From assembly GCF_001623875.1 (NCBI RefSeq), contig NZ_LWAE01000001.1:1488001-1552000 (forward strand): a stretch of DNA of 64,000 bases. Reading direction: 5' to 3'. A program made the translations under genes and the position numbers. This document shows positions 28,646 through 38,397 of the stretch, one piece after another. How positions within the stretch are numbered: position 1 is the first letter of the stretch; every line of letters starts with the position of its first letter. Origin of the DNA: Clostridium magnum DSM 2767 (GTDB taxonomy: Bacteria; Bacillota; Clostridia; Clostridiales; Clostridiaceae). The notes below the pieces were generated by a model, which had not been told where the DNA came from, searched no databases, and worked only from the letters and a program-made list of their open reading frames with translations.

Positions 28646-29695
28646 GTGAATAGAAATAAGACTAAAAAAATTAAAGTAGGAAATACATATATTGGTGGAG
28701 ATGCAGATATAACTGTCCAATCTATGACTAATACAGATACTAGAAATGTTCAAGAAACTATAAGACAAATAAATCAACTAGAGGAAGCTGGTTGTCATAT
28801 AATAAGGTGTGCAGTCCCAGATATAGAAGCTTGTGATGCATTAAAAGAGATAGTAAAATATATAAGCATTCCATTGGTGGCAGATATTCATTTTGATTAT
28901 AGACTGGCACTTAAGTCTATAGATAATGGAGTTTCAGCTCTTAGAATAAATCCGGGCAATATTGGGAATGTTCAAAAAGTAAAGGAAGTAGCAGAAGCTG
29001 CTAAGAATAAGAATATACCTATAAGAATAGGAGTTAACTCTGGATCATTACAAAAAGACATACTAGAGAAATACGGTACAGTATGTCCAGATGCTCTTGT
29101 GGAGAGTGCACTAGAACATGTTAGAATTTTGGAAAATGTAAATTTTGATGATATAGCTATATCTATAAAATCTTCTAATGTAGTACAAATGATAGATGCA
29201 TATAGAATTATATCTAAAAAAACAAATTATCCCCTCCATTTAGGTGTTACAGAAGCAGGAACTCTTTGGAGAGGAACTATTAAATCAAGTATTGGTATAG
29301 GAACTCTTCTAACTGAAGGAATTGGAGATACTATAAGGGTATCATTAACTGGTGATCCAGTTGAAGAAGTAAGAGTTGGTAGGGAAATATTAAAGTCTGT
29401 TGGGTATATAAATGAAGGGATTGAGTTTATATCTTGCCCTACATGTGGAAGAACTCAGATTGATTTAATAAAGATAGCAGAGGCCGTTGAAAAAAGATTA
29501 GCAAACTACAATAAAAACTTAAAGGTTGCAGTAATGGGATGTGTGGTAAATGGACCTGGAGAAGCCAGAGGAGCAGATATTGGTATAGCAGGTGGAAATG
29601 GCGAGGGTCTTATCTTTAAAAAAGGTGAAATAGTTAAAAAGGTAAGAGAAGAGGATTTAGTTGAAGAATTGATTAATCAAATTAAAGACATGTGA
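28646..29695 (+). CDS. ispG: 4-hydroxy-3-methylbut-2-enyl diphosphate synthase (IspG)
   Basis: [4Fe-4S] enzyme of the MEP pathway, converting MEcPP to HMBPP. 349 residues: TIM-barrel part with TVQSMTNTDTRN, CAVPDIEACDAL, LVADIHFDYRLAL and LRINPGNIGN; C-terminal cluster cysteines in ISCPTCGRTQID and MGCVVNGPGEAR. It starts at GTG 28646 with GAAGGAG upstream. A hairpin and a repeat copy separate it from rseP. Confidence 0.98.
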   Translation: MNRNKTKKIKVGNTYIGGDADITVQSMTNTDTRNVQETIRQINQLEEAGCHIIRCAVPDIEACDALKEIVKYISIPLVADIHFDYRLALKSIDNGVSALRINPGNIGNVQKVKEVAEAAKNKNIPIRIGVNSGSLQKDILEKYGTVCPDALVESALEHVRILENVNFDDIAISIKSSNVVQMIDAYRIISKKTNYPLHLGVTEAGTLWRGTIKSSIGIGTLLTEGIGDTIRVSLTGDPVEEVRVGREILKSVGYINEGIEFISCPTCGRTQIDLIKIAEAVEKRLANYNKNLKVAVMGCVVNGPGEARGADIGIAGGNGEGLIFKKGEIVKKVREEDLVEELINQIKDM

Positions 29696-29939
29696 ATTTG
29701 ATTACTATGTGGCATATATTATGATGGCAGTAAAAATATCATACTTTAAAGTTTGTTATTCTAAAGGGTATTATGCTACATATTTTTAGGATAAAAAGAA
29801 AAATGGATGAATTTTACGTTATGGGGAATAATATTACTCATAAGGATAAAGGGCTTCTAACTATCCTGAAATTTTCCTATGGGATCCACAAGATAGAAAC
29901 AAGATTTTTTCTTGACTTTTAAACAATGCTAACTTTTTC
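29696..29939. other. Non-coding stretch between ispG and rimP promoter
   Basis: No convincing gene. A 39-codon frame at 29803-29922 lacks a ribosome site. In several clostridia, by memory, polC stands between ispG and rimP; it is absent here and I cannot identify a remnant. Confidence 0.5.
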
Positions 29940-29968
29940 TTGAAATAACTAATGTAGTATGCTAGAAT
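29940..29968 (+). promoter_or_regulatory. Sigma-A promoter for the rimP-nusA-infB operon
   Basis: TTGAAA (29940-29945), 17-bp spacer, TAGAAT (29963-29968), about 180 nt before rimP. Confidence 0.75.
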
Positions 29969-29999
29969 GAATGTAGTAAATCTACAGAAGTTTGTTTAA

Positions 30000-30068
30000 C
30001 AGGGAGGAGTGGGTTTGGACCCGCTCTTTCTATTTGCAAAAAACGCAGCGAAAGTTGCGTTTTTAAAT
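30000..30068 (+). ncRNA. rimP leader with terminator (nusA operon attenuator)
   Basis: First hairpin GAGTGGGT-TTGG-ACCCGCTC (8 bp), then TTTCTATTTG, then a GAAA-loop hairpin AAAACGCAGC-GAAA-GTTGCGTTTTT ending in T's, an apparent intrinsic terminator inside the leader. The first part resembles the rimP-leader motif of Firmicutes as I remember it. This could let the operon be attenuated, possibly by NusA itself. Confidence 0.65.
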
Positions 30069-30151
30069 TAGCCTAATATTTTGAGCTATATTCTTATATA
30101 CAGTCATTTTTTATTTAAAATTGCAGAATATATACATAAGGAGGGATTATG

Positions 30152-30616
30152 ATGAGTAAAAATGCTTTAATAGATAAACTTGTAACCTTAGTAAAACCTA
30201 TAGTATCAGGATTAAATTATGAATTATATCACTTAGAATTCGTAAAAGAGGGAAATGAAAATTACTTAAGAATATACATAGATAAGGAAACTGGTGGTAT
30301 ATCACTAGAAGATTGTGAAAAAGTTAGTAGAGCAGTAAGTGAAATGCTTGATGTAGAGGATCCAATAGTAGAAGCATATTACTTAGAAGTTTCCTCACCA
30401 GGAATAGATAGAACACTTTATACAGAGGAACATTTACAAAAATACGTTCAGTCAAAGATTCTAGTGAAATTATCTGGACTACTAGATGGAAAGAAAAAGT
30501 ATGAAGGAGAGCTAATAGCATTTGACTCCGAAGAACTAAAGATTAACAGTGAAGGGCACGAAGTTTCTATTCCAAGGAGTAAGGTTTCGAGCGTGAATTT
30601 GAGAGGCGAACTTTAA
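30152..30616 (+). CDS. rimP: Ribosome maturation factor RimP
   Basis: 154-residue 30S assembly factor. [24 protein letters not shown]-type N-domain, then [20 protein letters not shown] and [22 protein letters not shown] 30152 has AAGGAGGG 6 nt upstream; ATG 30149 is only 3 nt away. It starts the rimP-nusA-ylxR-ylxQ-infB operon, with 18 nt to nusA. Confidence 0.97.
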   Translation: MSKNALIDKLVTLVKPIVSGLNYELYHLEFVKEGNENYLRIYIDKETGGISLEDCEKVSRAVSEMLDVEDPIVEAYYLEVSSPGIDRTLYTEEHLQKYVQSKILVKLSGLLDGKKKYEGELIAFDSEELKINSEGHEVSIPRSKVSSVNLRGEL

Positions 30617-30634
30617 GGGAGGGTATATTAGGAA

Positions 30635-31738
30635 ATGAATCAGGAATTTATAGAAGCCTTAAAAGAAATAGTTAAAGAAAAAGGAATTAGCGAAGATTTG
30701 TTATTTACAACAATAGAAGATGCATTAGTTGCAGCATATAAGAAAAACTACGCTAATTACGGAGGAAACAATCAAAACGTTAAGGTTACAATGAATAGAG
30801 AAAATGGAGAAATTCACGTTTACTCCCAGAAAAAAGTTGTAGATGAAGTTTATGATGAAATAAATGAAATAAGTTTAGAAGAAGCTAAAGAAATAGATCC
30901 TAACTATGATATTGAAGATGTTGTTAGTATAGAAGTAACTCCTAAAAAGTTTGGAAGAGTTGCGGCACAAGCAGCAAAACAAGTTGTTATTCAAAGAATA
31001 AAAGAGGAAGAAAGAAGAATTATCTATAGCGACTTTGCTGAAAAAGAAGATGACATAATAACTGGAACAGTTATTCGAAAGGATAAAAATAACGTACTTG
31101 TAGATTTAGGAAAGACTGAGGCTGTGCTTGGTCCAAATGAGCAAATGCTTGGAGAGAAATACAATTTTAATGATAAAATAAAGCTTTATATAGTTGAAGT
31201 GAAAAACACAACTAAGGGTGCTCAAATTGTAATTTCAAGAACTCATCCTGGTCTTATAAAGAGACTGTTTGAACTTGAGGTGCCTGAAATATTTGATGGT
31301 ACAGTTGAAATAAAGTCAATAGCTAGAGAAGCAGGATCCAGAACGAAAATTGCAGTAGCTTCTAACGATGAAAATGTAGATCCAATGGGAGCATGCGTTG
31401 GACCAAAAGGGGTAAGAGTACAAAATATAGTAAATGAACTTAAAAATGAGAAAATAGATATCATTAAATGGAGTAAGCTTCCTGAAGAATATATAGCTAA
31501 TGCCCTAAGCCCTGCTAAAGTGGTAGATGTAACATTAGATGAAGAAAGCAAATTTGCTCAGGTTGTAGTAGATGATAATCAATTATCACTAGCTATAGGA
31601 AAAGAAGGTCAGAATGTAAGATTAGCTGCTAAACTTACAGGTTGGAAGATTGATATTAAAAGTAGATCACAGGCTGGAAATAATCCTGAATTAGTAGTTG
31701 AGGACGATATTCAATTAATATCTGAAGAAGACATCTAA
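30635..31738 (+). CDS. nusA: Transcription termination/antitermination protein NusA
   Basis: Binds RNA polymerase and controls pausing and termination. 367 residues, the Gram-positive form without C-terminal AR repeats: N-domain (1-125), S1 domain (about 135-200; IITGTVIRKDKNNVLVDLGKTEA), and two KH domains with DPMGACVGPKGVRVQNIV and LAIGKEGQNVRLAAKLTGW. GGAGGG lies upstream. Its position after rimP is universal in Firmicutes. Confidence 0.98.
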   Translation: MNQEFIEALKEIVKEKGISEDLLFTTIEDALVAAYKKNYANYGGNNQNVKVTMNRENGEIHVYSQKKVVDEVYDEINEISLEEAKEIDPNYDIEDVVSIEVTPKKFGRVAAQAAKQVVIQRIKEEERRIIYSDFAEKEDDIITGTVIRKDKNNVLVDLGKTEAVLGPNEQMLGEKYNFNDKIKLYIVEVKNTTKGAQIVISRTHPGLIKRLFELEVPEIFDGTVEIKSIAREAGSRTKIAVASNDENVDPMGACVGPKGVRVQNIVNELKNEKIDIIKWSKLPEEYIANALSPAKVVDVTLDEESKFAQVVVDDNQLSLAIGKEGQNVRLAAKLTGWKIDIKSRSQAGNNPELVVEDDIQLISEEDI

Positions 31739-31761
31739 TTTTAGATGAGGTGGTGTTTAAA

Positions 31762-32031
31762 ATGAAGGTGAAAAAGGTACCACAGAGAATGTGTACAGGA
31801 TGCATGGAAATGAAGCCTAAAAAAGAACTAATAAGAGTAGTGAAAAGTACAGAAGGTGACATTTCTGTGGATTTAACTGGAAAGAAAAACGGCAGAGGCG
31901 CTTATGTTTGCAGAAATATTGAATGTCTAGAAAAAGCTTTTAAGGCAAGAAGACTTCAGAAAAATTTAGAGGCTCAGATAAGTGACGAGATTTATAGCCG
32001 ATTAAAGGAAGAAATTGATAATGAAAAATAA
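31762..32031 (+). CDS. ylxR: YlxR family RNase P-modulating/RNA-binding protein
   Basis: 89-residue DUF448 protein with PQRMCTGCMEMKPKKELIRVV, DLTGKKNGRGAYVC and CLEKAFKARRLQ. YlxR homologues bind RNA and have been linked to RNase P and to global expression. I start at ATG 31762, 6 nt after AGGTGGTG, instead of the GTG codons that form that site. The end overlaps ylxQ by 11 nt. Confidence 0.93.
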   Translation: MKVKKVPQRMCTGCMEMKPKKELIRVVKSTEGDISVDLTGKKNGRGAYVCRNIECLEKAFKARRLQKNLEAQISDEIYSRLKEEIDNEK

Positions 32032-32335
32032 ATTTCTTCAATTTTTAGGCCTAACTAAACGTGCAGGAAAACTTTTGGAAGGATATAATAAATGTGAGGA
32101 TGCAGTAAAAAGAAGGGCTGTTCATTTAATAATACTATCTTTAGATGCATCTGAAAACACAATAGATAAATTCTCCAAATATAGTACTAAATATAAAGTG
32201 CCTTTGTTACAAGGATATAGCAAAGAAGAATTAGGCAGTGTTTTGGGTTTAGATGAAATAAAAATTCTAGCTATTTCTGACAAAAAAATGAGCGAACGTT
32301 TGATTTGTCTATGGAAAGAAAATGAGGAACTTTAG
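32021..32335 (+). CDS. ylxQ: L7Ae-family ribosomal protein YlxQ
   Basis: 104-residue L7Ae/L30e-fold protein, a K-turn binder. [21 protein letters not shown] and [16 protein letters not shown] mark the fold; [14 protein letters not shown] completes it. The frame can start at TTG 32015, but ATG 32021 is better spaced from AAGGAAG. It sits between ylxR and infB as usual. Confidence 0.92.
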   Translation: MKNKFLQFLGLTKRAGKLLEGYNKCEDAVKRRAVHLIILSLDASENTIDKFSKYSTKYKVPLLQGYSKEELGSVLGLDEIKILAISDKKMSERLICLWKENEEL

Positions 32336-32352
32336 TTTCGGGGGTGAATGTT

Positions 32353-34452
32353 TTGTCAAAAATAAGAGTTTACGAGTTATCCAAAGAATTAGGTATATCA
32401 AGCAAAGAATTGATTACAATTCTTCAAGAAGAGTTTGGTGTAGAAGTAAAAAATCATATGAGCGTAGTTGAAGAGGAAGATGCGGAGTTAATAAAAGAAC
32501 TTTTTGCGGAGAAAGAAAAAGAAAAAGAAAAAGAGGAGCAGAATGAAAATGAAGCTCCTAATGAAGACATAAAGGAAAAATATGAACATTTAGTTGATGT
32601 AAATTCACAAAAGAACCGCAAAAAGAATAAAGGTAAAAATAAAAATAGAAATGAGGAATCTACTATAATAGAAGAAAAAGAAGATAGAGTTGAAGAAACA
32701 GTTATTGAAATGGATGAAACAATAACCGTTAAAGAGCTATCTGAAAAATTAGAAAAATCATCTACAGAAGTTATTAAACAACTGATTTTTATGGGAGTTA
32801 TGGCAGGTATAAATCAAGAAATAGATTTTGAAACTGCAGAAAAATTAGCAGAAAAGTTCGAAGCTATAGTAGTGAAAAAAGAAAGCAATGAAGAAGAAGA
32901 AGTTGATCTTGAAGAAGATGTTGATGATGAAGCAAATTTAGAAGATAGACCACCAGTTATAACAGTTATGGGGCATGTTGATCATGGTAAGACTTCATTA
33001 TTGGATGCCATAAGAAAGTCTAAAGTTACTGCAACAGAAGCAGGTGGAATTACACAGCATATAGGAGCATATACAGTAAACATTAATGAACAAAAGATTA
33101 CATTTCTAGATACTCCAGGACATGAAGCTTTTACAGCAATGAGAGCTAGAGGCGCTCAGATAACAGATATAGTTATTTTAGTTGTAGCAGCAGATGATGG
33201 AATAATGCCACAAACTGCGGAAGCTATAAACCACTGTAAAGCAGCTAATGTACCAATGGTAGTAGCGATAAACAAGATGGATAGACCAGGTGCAAATCCT
33301 GATAAAGTTAAGCAAGAATTAACTGAATATGGATTAGTATCTGAAGACTGGGGTGGAGATGTAATATGTGTTCCAGTATCAGCTCATACAAAAGAAGGTA
33401 TTGATACTCTACTTGAAATGGTTCTTTTAACTGCAGAAATGTTGGAATTAAAAGCAAATGCAAATAGAAATGGTAAAGGAACTGTAGTAGAATCTAAGCT
33501 AGATAAAGGTAGAGGTGCTGTTGCTACATTACTTGTTCAGAATGGTACAATAAATGTAGGGGACTCAATAATAGTAGGTACTACTTATGGTAGAATTAGA
33601 GCTATGTTTGATGATAAGGGTAAAAAGATTAAATCAGCGGGACCTTCTATACCGGTGGAAATACTTGGATTGTCAGAAGTTCCGGCGGCAGGTGATAGAT
33701 TCCATCAAGTAAAAGATGAAAAGACTGCAAGGGACATGGCAGAGAAGAGAAAAGATAAATTAAGAGCTGAATACTTACAATCAACACATAAAGTTTCGCT
33801 TGAGGACTTGTACAGCCAGATAAAAGAAGGAAAAGTAAAAGAATTAAACATAATTGTTAAAGCTGACGTTCAAGGTTCTATAGAAGCTATAAAACAGTCA
33901 CTTCAAAAGTTATCTAATGATGAAGTTAAAGTTAGAGTTATACATGGAGCAGTTGGAGCAATAACGGAAACTGATGTAACATTAGCATCTGCATCTAATG
34001 CTATAATTATCGGATTTAATGTAAGACCAAATGACAATGCGGTCGCTATAGCAGAAAAGGATGCTGTGGATATTAAGACATACAGAGTTATATATAATGC
34101 TATAGATGATATAAAGTCAGCTATGGTAGGTATGCTTGAACCAGAATACAAAGAAGTAGTTCTTGGAAAAGCAGAGGTTAGACAGGTTTATAAGATATCT
34201 AACGTAGGTACAATTGCAGGATGCTACGTATTAGATGGAAAACTTACTAGAAATAGCAGTGTAAGAGTTATAAGAGATGGCATAGTAATATTTGAATCAG
34301 AACTTGCATCTTTAAAGAGATTTAAAGATGATGCAAAAGAAGTTGCAAGCGGATATGAATGCGGTCTTTCAGTAGAGAAGTTTAATGATTTAAAAGATGG
34401 AGATATAATAGAAGCATTTACTATGGAAGAAATTAAAAAGAAAGAACTATAG
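32353..34452 (+). CDS. infB: Translation initiation factor IF-2
   Basis: GTPase that places initiator tRNA on the 30S subunit. 699 residues: N-terminal IF2_N ([19 protein letters not shown]), a Lys/Glu-rich linker, a second IF2_N ([20 protein letters not shown]), then the G-domain with [31 protein letters not shown] and SAH, and the C-terminal domains with [13 protein letters not shown] 32353 is chosen as start because GGGGGTG is 7-8 nt away and family members begin M-S-K-x-R-V; GTG 32344 overlaps that site. Confidence 0.97.
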   Translation: MSKIRVYELSKELGISSKELITILQEEFGVEVKNHMSVVEEEDAELIKELFAEKEKEKEKEEQNENEAPNEDIKEKYEHLVDVNSQKNRKKNKGKNKNRNEESTIIEEKEDRVEETVIEMDETITVKELSEKLEKSSTEVIKQLIFMGVMAGINQEIDFETAEKLAEKFEAIVVKKESNEEEEVDLEEDVDDEANLEDRPPVITVMGHVDHGKTSLLDAIRKSKVTATEAGGITQHIGAYTVNINEQKITFLDTPGHEAFTAMRARGAQITDIVILVVAADDGIMPQTAEAINHCKAANVPMVVAINKMDRPGANPDKVKQELTEYGLVSEDWGGDVICVPVSAHTKEGIDTLLEMVLLTAEMLELKANANRNGKGTVVESKLDKGRGAVATLLVQNGTINVGDSIIVGTTYGRIRAMFDDKGKKIKSAGPSIPVEILGLSEVPAAGDRFHQVKDEKTARDMAEKRKDKLRAEYLQSTHKVSLEDLYSQIKEGKVKELNIIVKADVQGSIEAIKQSLQKLSNDEVKVRVIHGAVGAITETDVTLASASNAIIIGFNVRPNDNAVAIAEKDAVDIKTYRVIYNAIDDIKSAMVGMLEPEYKEVVLGKAEVRQVYKISNVGTIAGCYVLDGKLTRNSSVRVIRDGIVIFESELASLKRFKDDAKEVASGYECGLSVEKFNDLKDGDIIEAFTMEEIKKKEL

Positions 34453-34456
34453 TAGT

Positions 34457-34517
34457 AATTGGGAATGGAAAATTGGGAATGAAAACCACAGTCATTCCTC
34501 ATTTTCCATTCCTAATT
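34457..34517. repeat. 26-bp-arm hairpin built from ATTGGGAATG units
   Basis: Left arm 34457-34482 and right arm 34492-34517 pair over 26 positions with two G-U and one mismatch. The left arm itself is a tandem of AATTGGGAATG-type units. It sits between infB and rbfA and shares its core with 28584-28627. No T-run follows, so it is not a typical terminator; it may act as an mRNA stability barrier. Confidence 0.6.
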
Positions 34518-34593
34518 CATATAATCTTGACTAAAAATAAAAAAAGAGAGTTAAAATATAATTATAACTTTTACTAATACGGGGTGAGAATTT

Positions 34594-34959
34594 ATGGCTA
34601 AATATAGAAGTAATAGAATAAATGAAGAAATGAGAAAAGAAGTAAGTAGTATAATTCAGAATGATATAAAAGATCCTAGAATAAGTGCTATGGTTAGTGT
34701 TACTAAGGTAGATGTAACAAAAGACTTAAGATATGCTAAGGTTTATGTAAGCCTTTATGGGAATGAAGAATCTAAAAAAAGTACTTTAGATGCCTTAAAG
34801 GGATCATCTGGATTTATTAGAAGAGAGATTGGTCATAGAATAAATTTGAGATACACACCAGAGATTATTATGGAACTAGATAACACAATAGAACAAGGTA
34901 TGCATATTGATGAACTTTTACACAAGATAAGGGAGAAAGAACATCATGATAATGAATAA
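34594..34959 (+). CDS. rbfA: Ribosome-binding factor A
   Basis: 121-residue cold-shock 30S maturation factor of KH fold. YRSNRINEEMRKEVSSIIQN, IKDPRISAMVSVTKVDVTKD and DLRYAKVYVSLYG are clear. GGGGTGAG precedes the ATG. Its end overlaps nrnA by 14 nt. Confidence 0.97.
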   Translation: MAKYRSNRINEEMRKEVSSIIQNDIKDPRISAMVSVTKVDVTKDLRYAKVYVSLYGNEESKKSTLDALKGSSGFIRREIGHRINLRYTPEIIMELDNTIEQGMHIDELLHKIREKEHHDNE

Positions 34960-35911
34960 TATATTAGGTAAAATAAAAGATAGCAATAGAATTGCTATTA
35001 CTTTTCACACATCACCTGATGGAGATTCATTGGGAAGTTCTTTAGCTTTGATGCAAGGACTACAAAAGATAGGGAAAGAAGCTTATATACTTTCTAAGGA
35101 AGAGATTCCAGTAGATTTTAAGTTTTTGCCTTGTTCTGATAGGATAGATGGAAAAAGGTTTACAATAATTCCGGGAACTGAATGTGTTATAGTACTAGAT
35201 TGTGGAGACACAAAAAGGATTAATGCTGATTTAGATTTTAATAATAAGGATTATACCATAATAAATATAGATCATCATATGTCAAACGATTTATATGGTG
35301 ATTTAAATTATGTAGATACTAATGCTTCTGCCATGTCAGAAACTGTTTACCAAATGCTTCGCATTATGGGGATAAAAATAGATAAAGACATGGCTACATG
35401 TCTTTATACATCTTTAATTACAGATACAGGTTCCTTTAAATATTCAGGAACAACTTCTGTCACTCATACAATAGCTGGCGATTTAATTAATACAGGCATT
35501 GACTTTAGTGAAATTCATAGAATTGTTTTTGATAACAAAAATTTTCAAACAATAAAATTACGTGGTAAAGCTATTGAGAAAATGGAACTTATTGATGAAG
35601 AAATTTGTATAATGGCTATTGCTAAAGAAATGATTTCGGAGCTTGGACTTGATTCTGAAACTGCGGATACTTCTGATCTAATAAATATAGGTATGCAGGT
35701 AAGTTCTGTTGAAACTACAGCACTTATAAAAGAAGCGGATGATGGTGTTAAAGTAAGCCTAAGATCTAAATCAAAGGTGGATGTAAGAAAAATTGCCGAA
35801 AACTTTGGTGGTGGTGGCCATATAAGAGCATCCGGTATGAGATTGGAAAATAAGACTATTGAGGAAGCTAAGGAATTAATAGTTACTGAATTAAAAAAAT
35901 CATTAAAGTAA
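34946..35911 (+). CDS. nrnA: DHH-family oligoribonuclease/phosphatase NrnA
   Basis: 321 residues. Degrades nanoRNA and pAp; some relatives cleave cyclic dinucleotides. DHH domain: HTSPDGDSLGSSLAL, VLDCGDTKRI, NIDHHMSND, and SLITDTGSFKYSGT. C-terminal DHHA1: GGGGHIRASGMRLE. ATG 34946 is preceded by GGGAG. It overlaps rbfA, which is the common arrangement. Confidence 0.93.
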   Translation: MIMNNILGKIKDSNRIAITFHTSPDGDSLGSSLALMQGLQKIGKEAYILSKEEIPVDFKFLPCSDRIDGKRFTIIPGTECVIVLDCGDTKRINADLDFNNKDYTIINIDHHMSNDLYGDLNYVDTNASAMSETVYQMLRIMGIKIDKDMATCLYTSLITDTGSFKYSGTTSVTHTIAGDLINTGIDFSEIHRIVFDNKNFQTIKLRGKAIEKMELIDEEICIMAIAKEMISELGLDSETADTSDLINIGMQVSSVETTALIKEADDGVKVSLRSKSKVDVRKIAENFGGGGHIRASGMRLENKTIEEAKELIVTELKKSLK

Positions 35912-36030
35912 AGAAAAATATAATATTAAGTTGGTTATCCATATGAAACAAAATAACAAATTACATATATTATACTGAATAGTTATTTTGAAGATGTGGT
36001 ATATAAATATAAGAAGAAGAGTTGATAAGT

Positions 36031-36906
36031 ATGGATGGAATATTAAATATTAACAAGCCAACAGGCATGTCTTCATTTGATGTTGTAAGAGTAGTAAAAA
36101 AAGCAGCAAAAACGAAAAAAGTAGGTCATACAGGTACTCTTGATCCCGAGGCATCAGGAGTACTACCTATATGCATAGGTCGTGCTACAAAGCTTGTGGA
36201 TTATATAATGAGCGACTATAAAATATATGAAGTAGAACTTAAGCTTGGAATTACTACTGATACATATGACAGGGAAGGAAAAGTGCTTCAAACCTCAGAG
36301 GTTAACTTGTCTGAGAATGACGTTAAAGAAGTAATTAAAAGCTTTGTGGGAGAAATAGACCAGGTACCACCTATGTATTCTGCACTAAAGGTAAATGGTC
36401 AGAGATTATACAACCTAGCAAGACAGGGAATAGAAATAGAAAGAAAATCGAGAAAAGTACATATTTATAATATAGATATATTGAGTGTGGATTTACCAGT
36501 AGTACATTTTACAGTTAAATGCTCCAAAGGTACCTATATAAGAAGCTTATGTTATGATATTGGTGAAAAATTGAAATGTGGTGGAACTATGTGGAATCTG
36601 AAGAGAACACAAACAGGAAGCTTCAACATTTTAAATTCTATGGAGCTTGATCAATTAAATGTTGATAATATACATAACTACTTAATTCCAATGGATAAAG
36701 CTTTAGAAAGTTATCCTAAAGTTGTAATAGATAAGAAATATGAAAAACTTATACTTAATGGTGTCAATGTTAAAGATAATGCTATAATAGGTAATATAGA
36801 AACAAATAAGTTGTATAGAGTTTATCTTGGAGAAAATGACTTCGTTGGAATTGGAGTAAAAAAAGATTTTGGCTTTAAAATGACAAAATTATTAGTTCAG
36901 GGGTAG
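36031..36906 (+). CDS. truB: tRNA pseudouridine(55) synthase TruB
   Basis: 291 residues. Makes pseudouridine 55 in the T-loop of tRNAs. Motifs: [18 protein letters not shown], catalytic aspartate in [45 protein letters not shown] and [18 protein letters not shown] 36031 gives the normal N-terminus; TTG 36022 would add three residues. ribF follows after 6 nt. Confidence 0.97.
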   Translation: MDGILNINKPTGMSSFDVVRVVKKAAKTKKVGHTGTLDPEASGVLPICIGRATKLVDYIMSDYKIYEVELKLGITTDTYDREGKVLQTSEVNLSENDVKEVIKSFVGEIDQVPPMYSALKVNGQRLYNLARQGIEIERKSRKVHIYNIDILSVDLPVVHFTVKCSKGTYIRSLCYDIGEKLKCGGTMWNLKRTQTGSFNILNSMELDQLNVDNIHNYLIPMDKALESYPKVVIDKKYEKLILNGVNVKDNAIIGNIETNKLYRVYLGENDFVGIGVKKDFGFKMTKLLVQG

Positions 36907-36912
36907 TTTATT

Positions 36913-37851
36913 ATGATTATTTTAGAAGATAGTCTTACAAGAGATTTACATGATAGGACGTATATTGCACTTGGAAGTTTTGATGGACTTCATATTGGTC
37001 ATATGAGTCTCATTAGTAAAACTGTTAAGCTTGCAGAAAAAAATAATGCGAAGAGTATGGTTTTCACTTTTAGAGACCATCCCCTTGCTACTATTAATCC
37101 AGAAATATCACCTAAACTTATTATGGATAATAATTCTAAGTTAGAGGTATTAGAAAAGTCAGGATTGGATATAATAAGTATGGTAAACTTTGATAGAGGC
37201 TTTATGCAAATGTCTCCAGAGGATTTTGTAATTAACTTAGTAAAGCATTACAAAGCAAAAGGGTTAATAGTAGGTTTTAACTATAGATTTGGATACAAAA
37301 ATCTTGGAGACGTAGAATTGCTAAAAAAAATGAGTAACGCTTATGATTTTTCTTTAAATATAATAGAACCAGTAAAATATAAAGGTCAGATAGTCAGTAG
37401 CTCCTTTATCAGGAACATAATAGTAGATGAAGGGGACATGAAGAAGGCTAACAAATTACTTGCAAGACCTTTTATGATACAAGGGAATGTTGTAAAAGGA
37501 AAGCAATTAGGAAGAACCCTAGGGTTCCCAACTGTAAATCTTGATTATAATAAGCGATATGTTCTTCCCAAAGGTGGTGTTTATTATACTGTAGTTGAAC
37601 ATAAGGGAAGAATATTTAAAGGAATAACTAATGTAGGGTACAATCCTACTACTCATGATAACAAGTTAAATATTGAAACTCATATTTCAGATTTCAATGA
37701 AGATATATATGATGAGCATGTAAAGGTATATTTTATTGAAAGAATCAGGGAAGAAAAAAAGTTTAATTCATTAGATGAATTAGCGGAACAATTAAAGAGA
37801 GACAAGATATATGCAATGAAGCAAAAGCTAGAAATTAATTTCAAAATTTAA
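36913..37851 (+). CDS. ribF: Bifunctional riboflavin kinase/FAD synthetase
   Basis: 312 residues, making FMN then FAD. N-terminal adenylyltransferase domain with ALGSFDGLHIGHMSLI and FNYRFGYKNLGD; C-terminal riboflavin kinase domain with GRTLGFPTVNLDYN and ITNVGYNPT. It is in the truB-ribF pair. The rpsO promoter begins at the base after its stop codon. Confidence 0.97.
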   Translation: MIILEDSLTRDLHDRTYIALGSFDGLHIGHMSLISKTVKLAEKNNAKSMVFTFRDHPLATINPEISPKLIMDNNSKLEVLEKSGLDIISMVNFDRGFMQMSPEDFVINLVKHYKAKGLIVGFNYRFGYKNLGDVELLKKMSNAYDFSLNIIEPVKYKGQIVSSSFIRNIIVDEGDMKKANKLLARPFMIQGNVVKGKQLGRTLGFPTVNLDYNKRYVLPKGGVYYTVVEHKGRIFKGITNVGYNPTTHDNKLNIETHISDFNEDIYDEHVKVYFIERIREEKKFNSLDELAEQLKRDKIYAMKQKLEINFKI

Positions 37852-37880
37852 TTTACAATTTTATTTTTATTTGTTATAAT
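37852..37880 (+). promoter_or_regulatory. Sigma-A promoter for rpsO
   Basis: TTTACA (37852-37857), 17-bp spacer, perfect TATAAT (37875-37880). Confidence 0.8.
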
Positions 37881-37883
37881 TAC

Positions 37884-37950
37884 AATCGTGATCCTTATAC
37901 TAAGAATACCGACTTGCCGACGGCTTTCTTGGAATACAGGGGATTTAACA
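37884..37950 (+). ncRNA. S15 leader RNA
   Basis: GATCC with GGGATT-type outer pairing, CTAAGAA with TTCTTGG, and a central GCCG-A-CGGC hairpin, forming the compact leader expected directly upstream of rpsO. Several unrelated S15 autoregulatory leaders are known; this agrees in position and in the Firmicutes type of nested stems. Confidence 0.65.
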
Positions 37951-37966
37951 ATCGGAGGTGTATACA

Positions 37967-38230
37967 ATGGAAAAGGCAATGAAAGAAGAATTAATGAAAA
38001 AATACGCAAGACATGAAGGTGATACTGGTTCACCAGAAGTGCAAATAGCACTACTTACTGAAAGAATCAATCACTTAAATGATCACTTAAAGGTTCATAA
38101 GAAAGACCACCATTCAAGAAGAGGTCTTTTAATGATGGTTGGTAAAAGAAGAGGTCTTTTAAACTACTTAATGGCTCAAGATATTGAAAGATATCGTACA
38201 ATTATTCAGCAGTTAAATTTAAGAAAATAA
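37967..38230 (+). CDS. rpsO: 30S ribosomal protein S15
   Basis: 87 residues, standard length. It binds the 16S central domain and nucleates platform assembly. [38 protein letters not shown] and [10 protein letters not shown] are diagnostic. ATG 37967 is 8 nt after GGAGG. Own promoter, leader and terminator; pnp follows with its own promoter. Confidence 0.99.
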   Translation: MEKAMKEELMKKYARHEGDTGSPEVQIALLTERINHLNDHLKVHKKDHHSRRGLLMMVGKRRGLLNYLMAQDIERYRTIIQQLNLRK

Positions 38231-38233
38231 TTT

Positions 38234-38262
38234 TAGAGCGGCTCAAAACCGCTCTATTATTT
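38234..38262 (+). terminator. Terminator after rpsO
   Basis: TAGAGCGG, loop CTCAAAA, CCGCTCTA, then TTATTTT. Confidence 0.85.
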
Positions 38263-38300
38263 TAAAAAAAAACATTGGAATAAAAATACAATTTCAACGC

Positions 38301-38330
38301 TTGTAGTAAAAAATATTTTAAATCTATAAT
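38301..38330 (+). promoter_or_regulatory. Candidate promoter for pnp
   Basis: TTGTAG (38301-38306), 18-bp spacer, TATAAT (38325-38330); a second TATAAT stands about 14 nt downstream. Very AT-rich, so the exact choice is unsure. Confidence 0.5.
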
Positions 38331-38397
38331 TTAAATTGTATAATAATATTGATAAATATTGATAATAATATTGAAACCTGTGAAAGGAGGTTAATTT

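Noticed and set aside
29803-29922. 39-codon frame between ispG and rimP as a polC remnant
   Set aside because: Residues do not resemble any part of PolC that I know and there is no ribosome site.
38234-38262. TAGAGCGG hairpin after rpsO as another copy of the dispersed element
   Set aside because: Shares only the short AGAGCGG string; it has a normal terminator shape and none of the element's other blocks.
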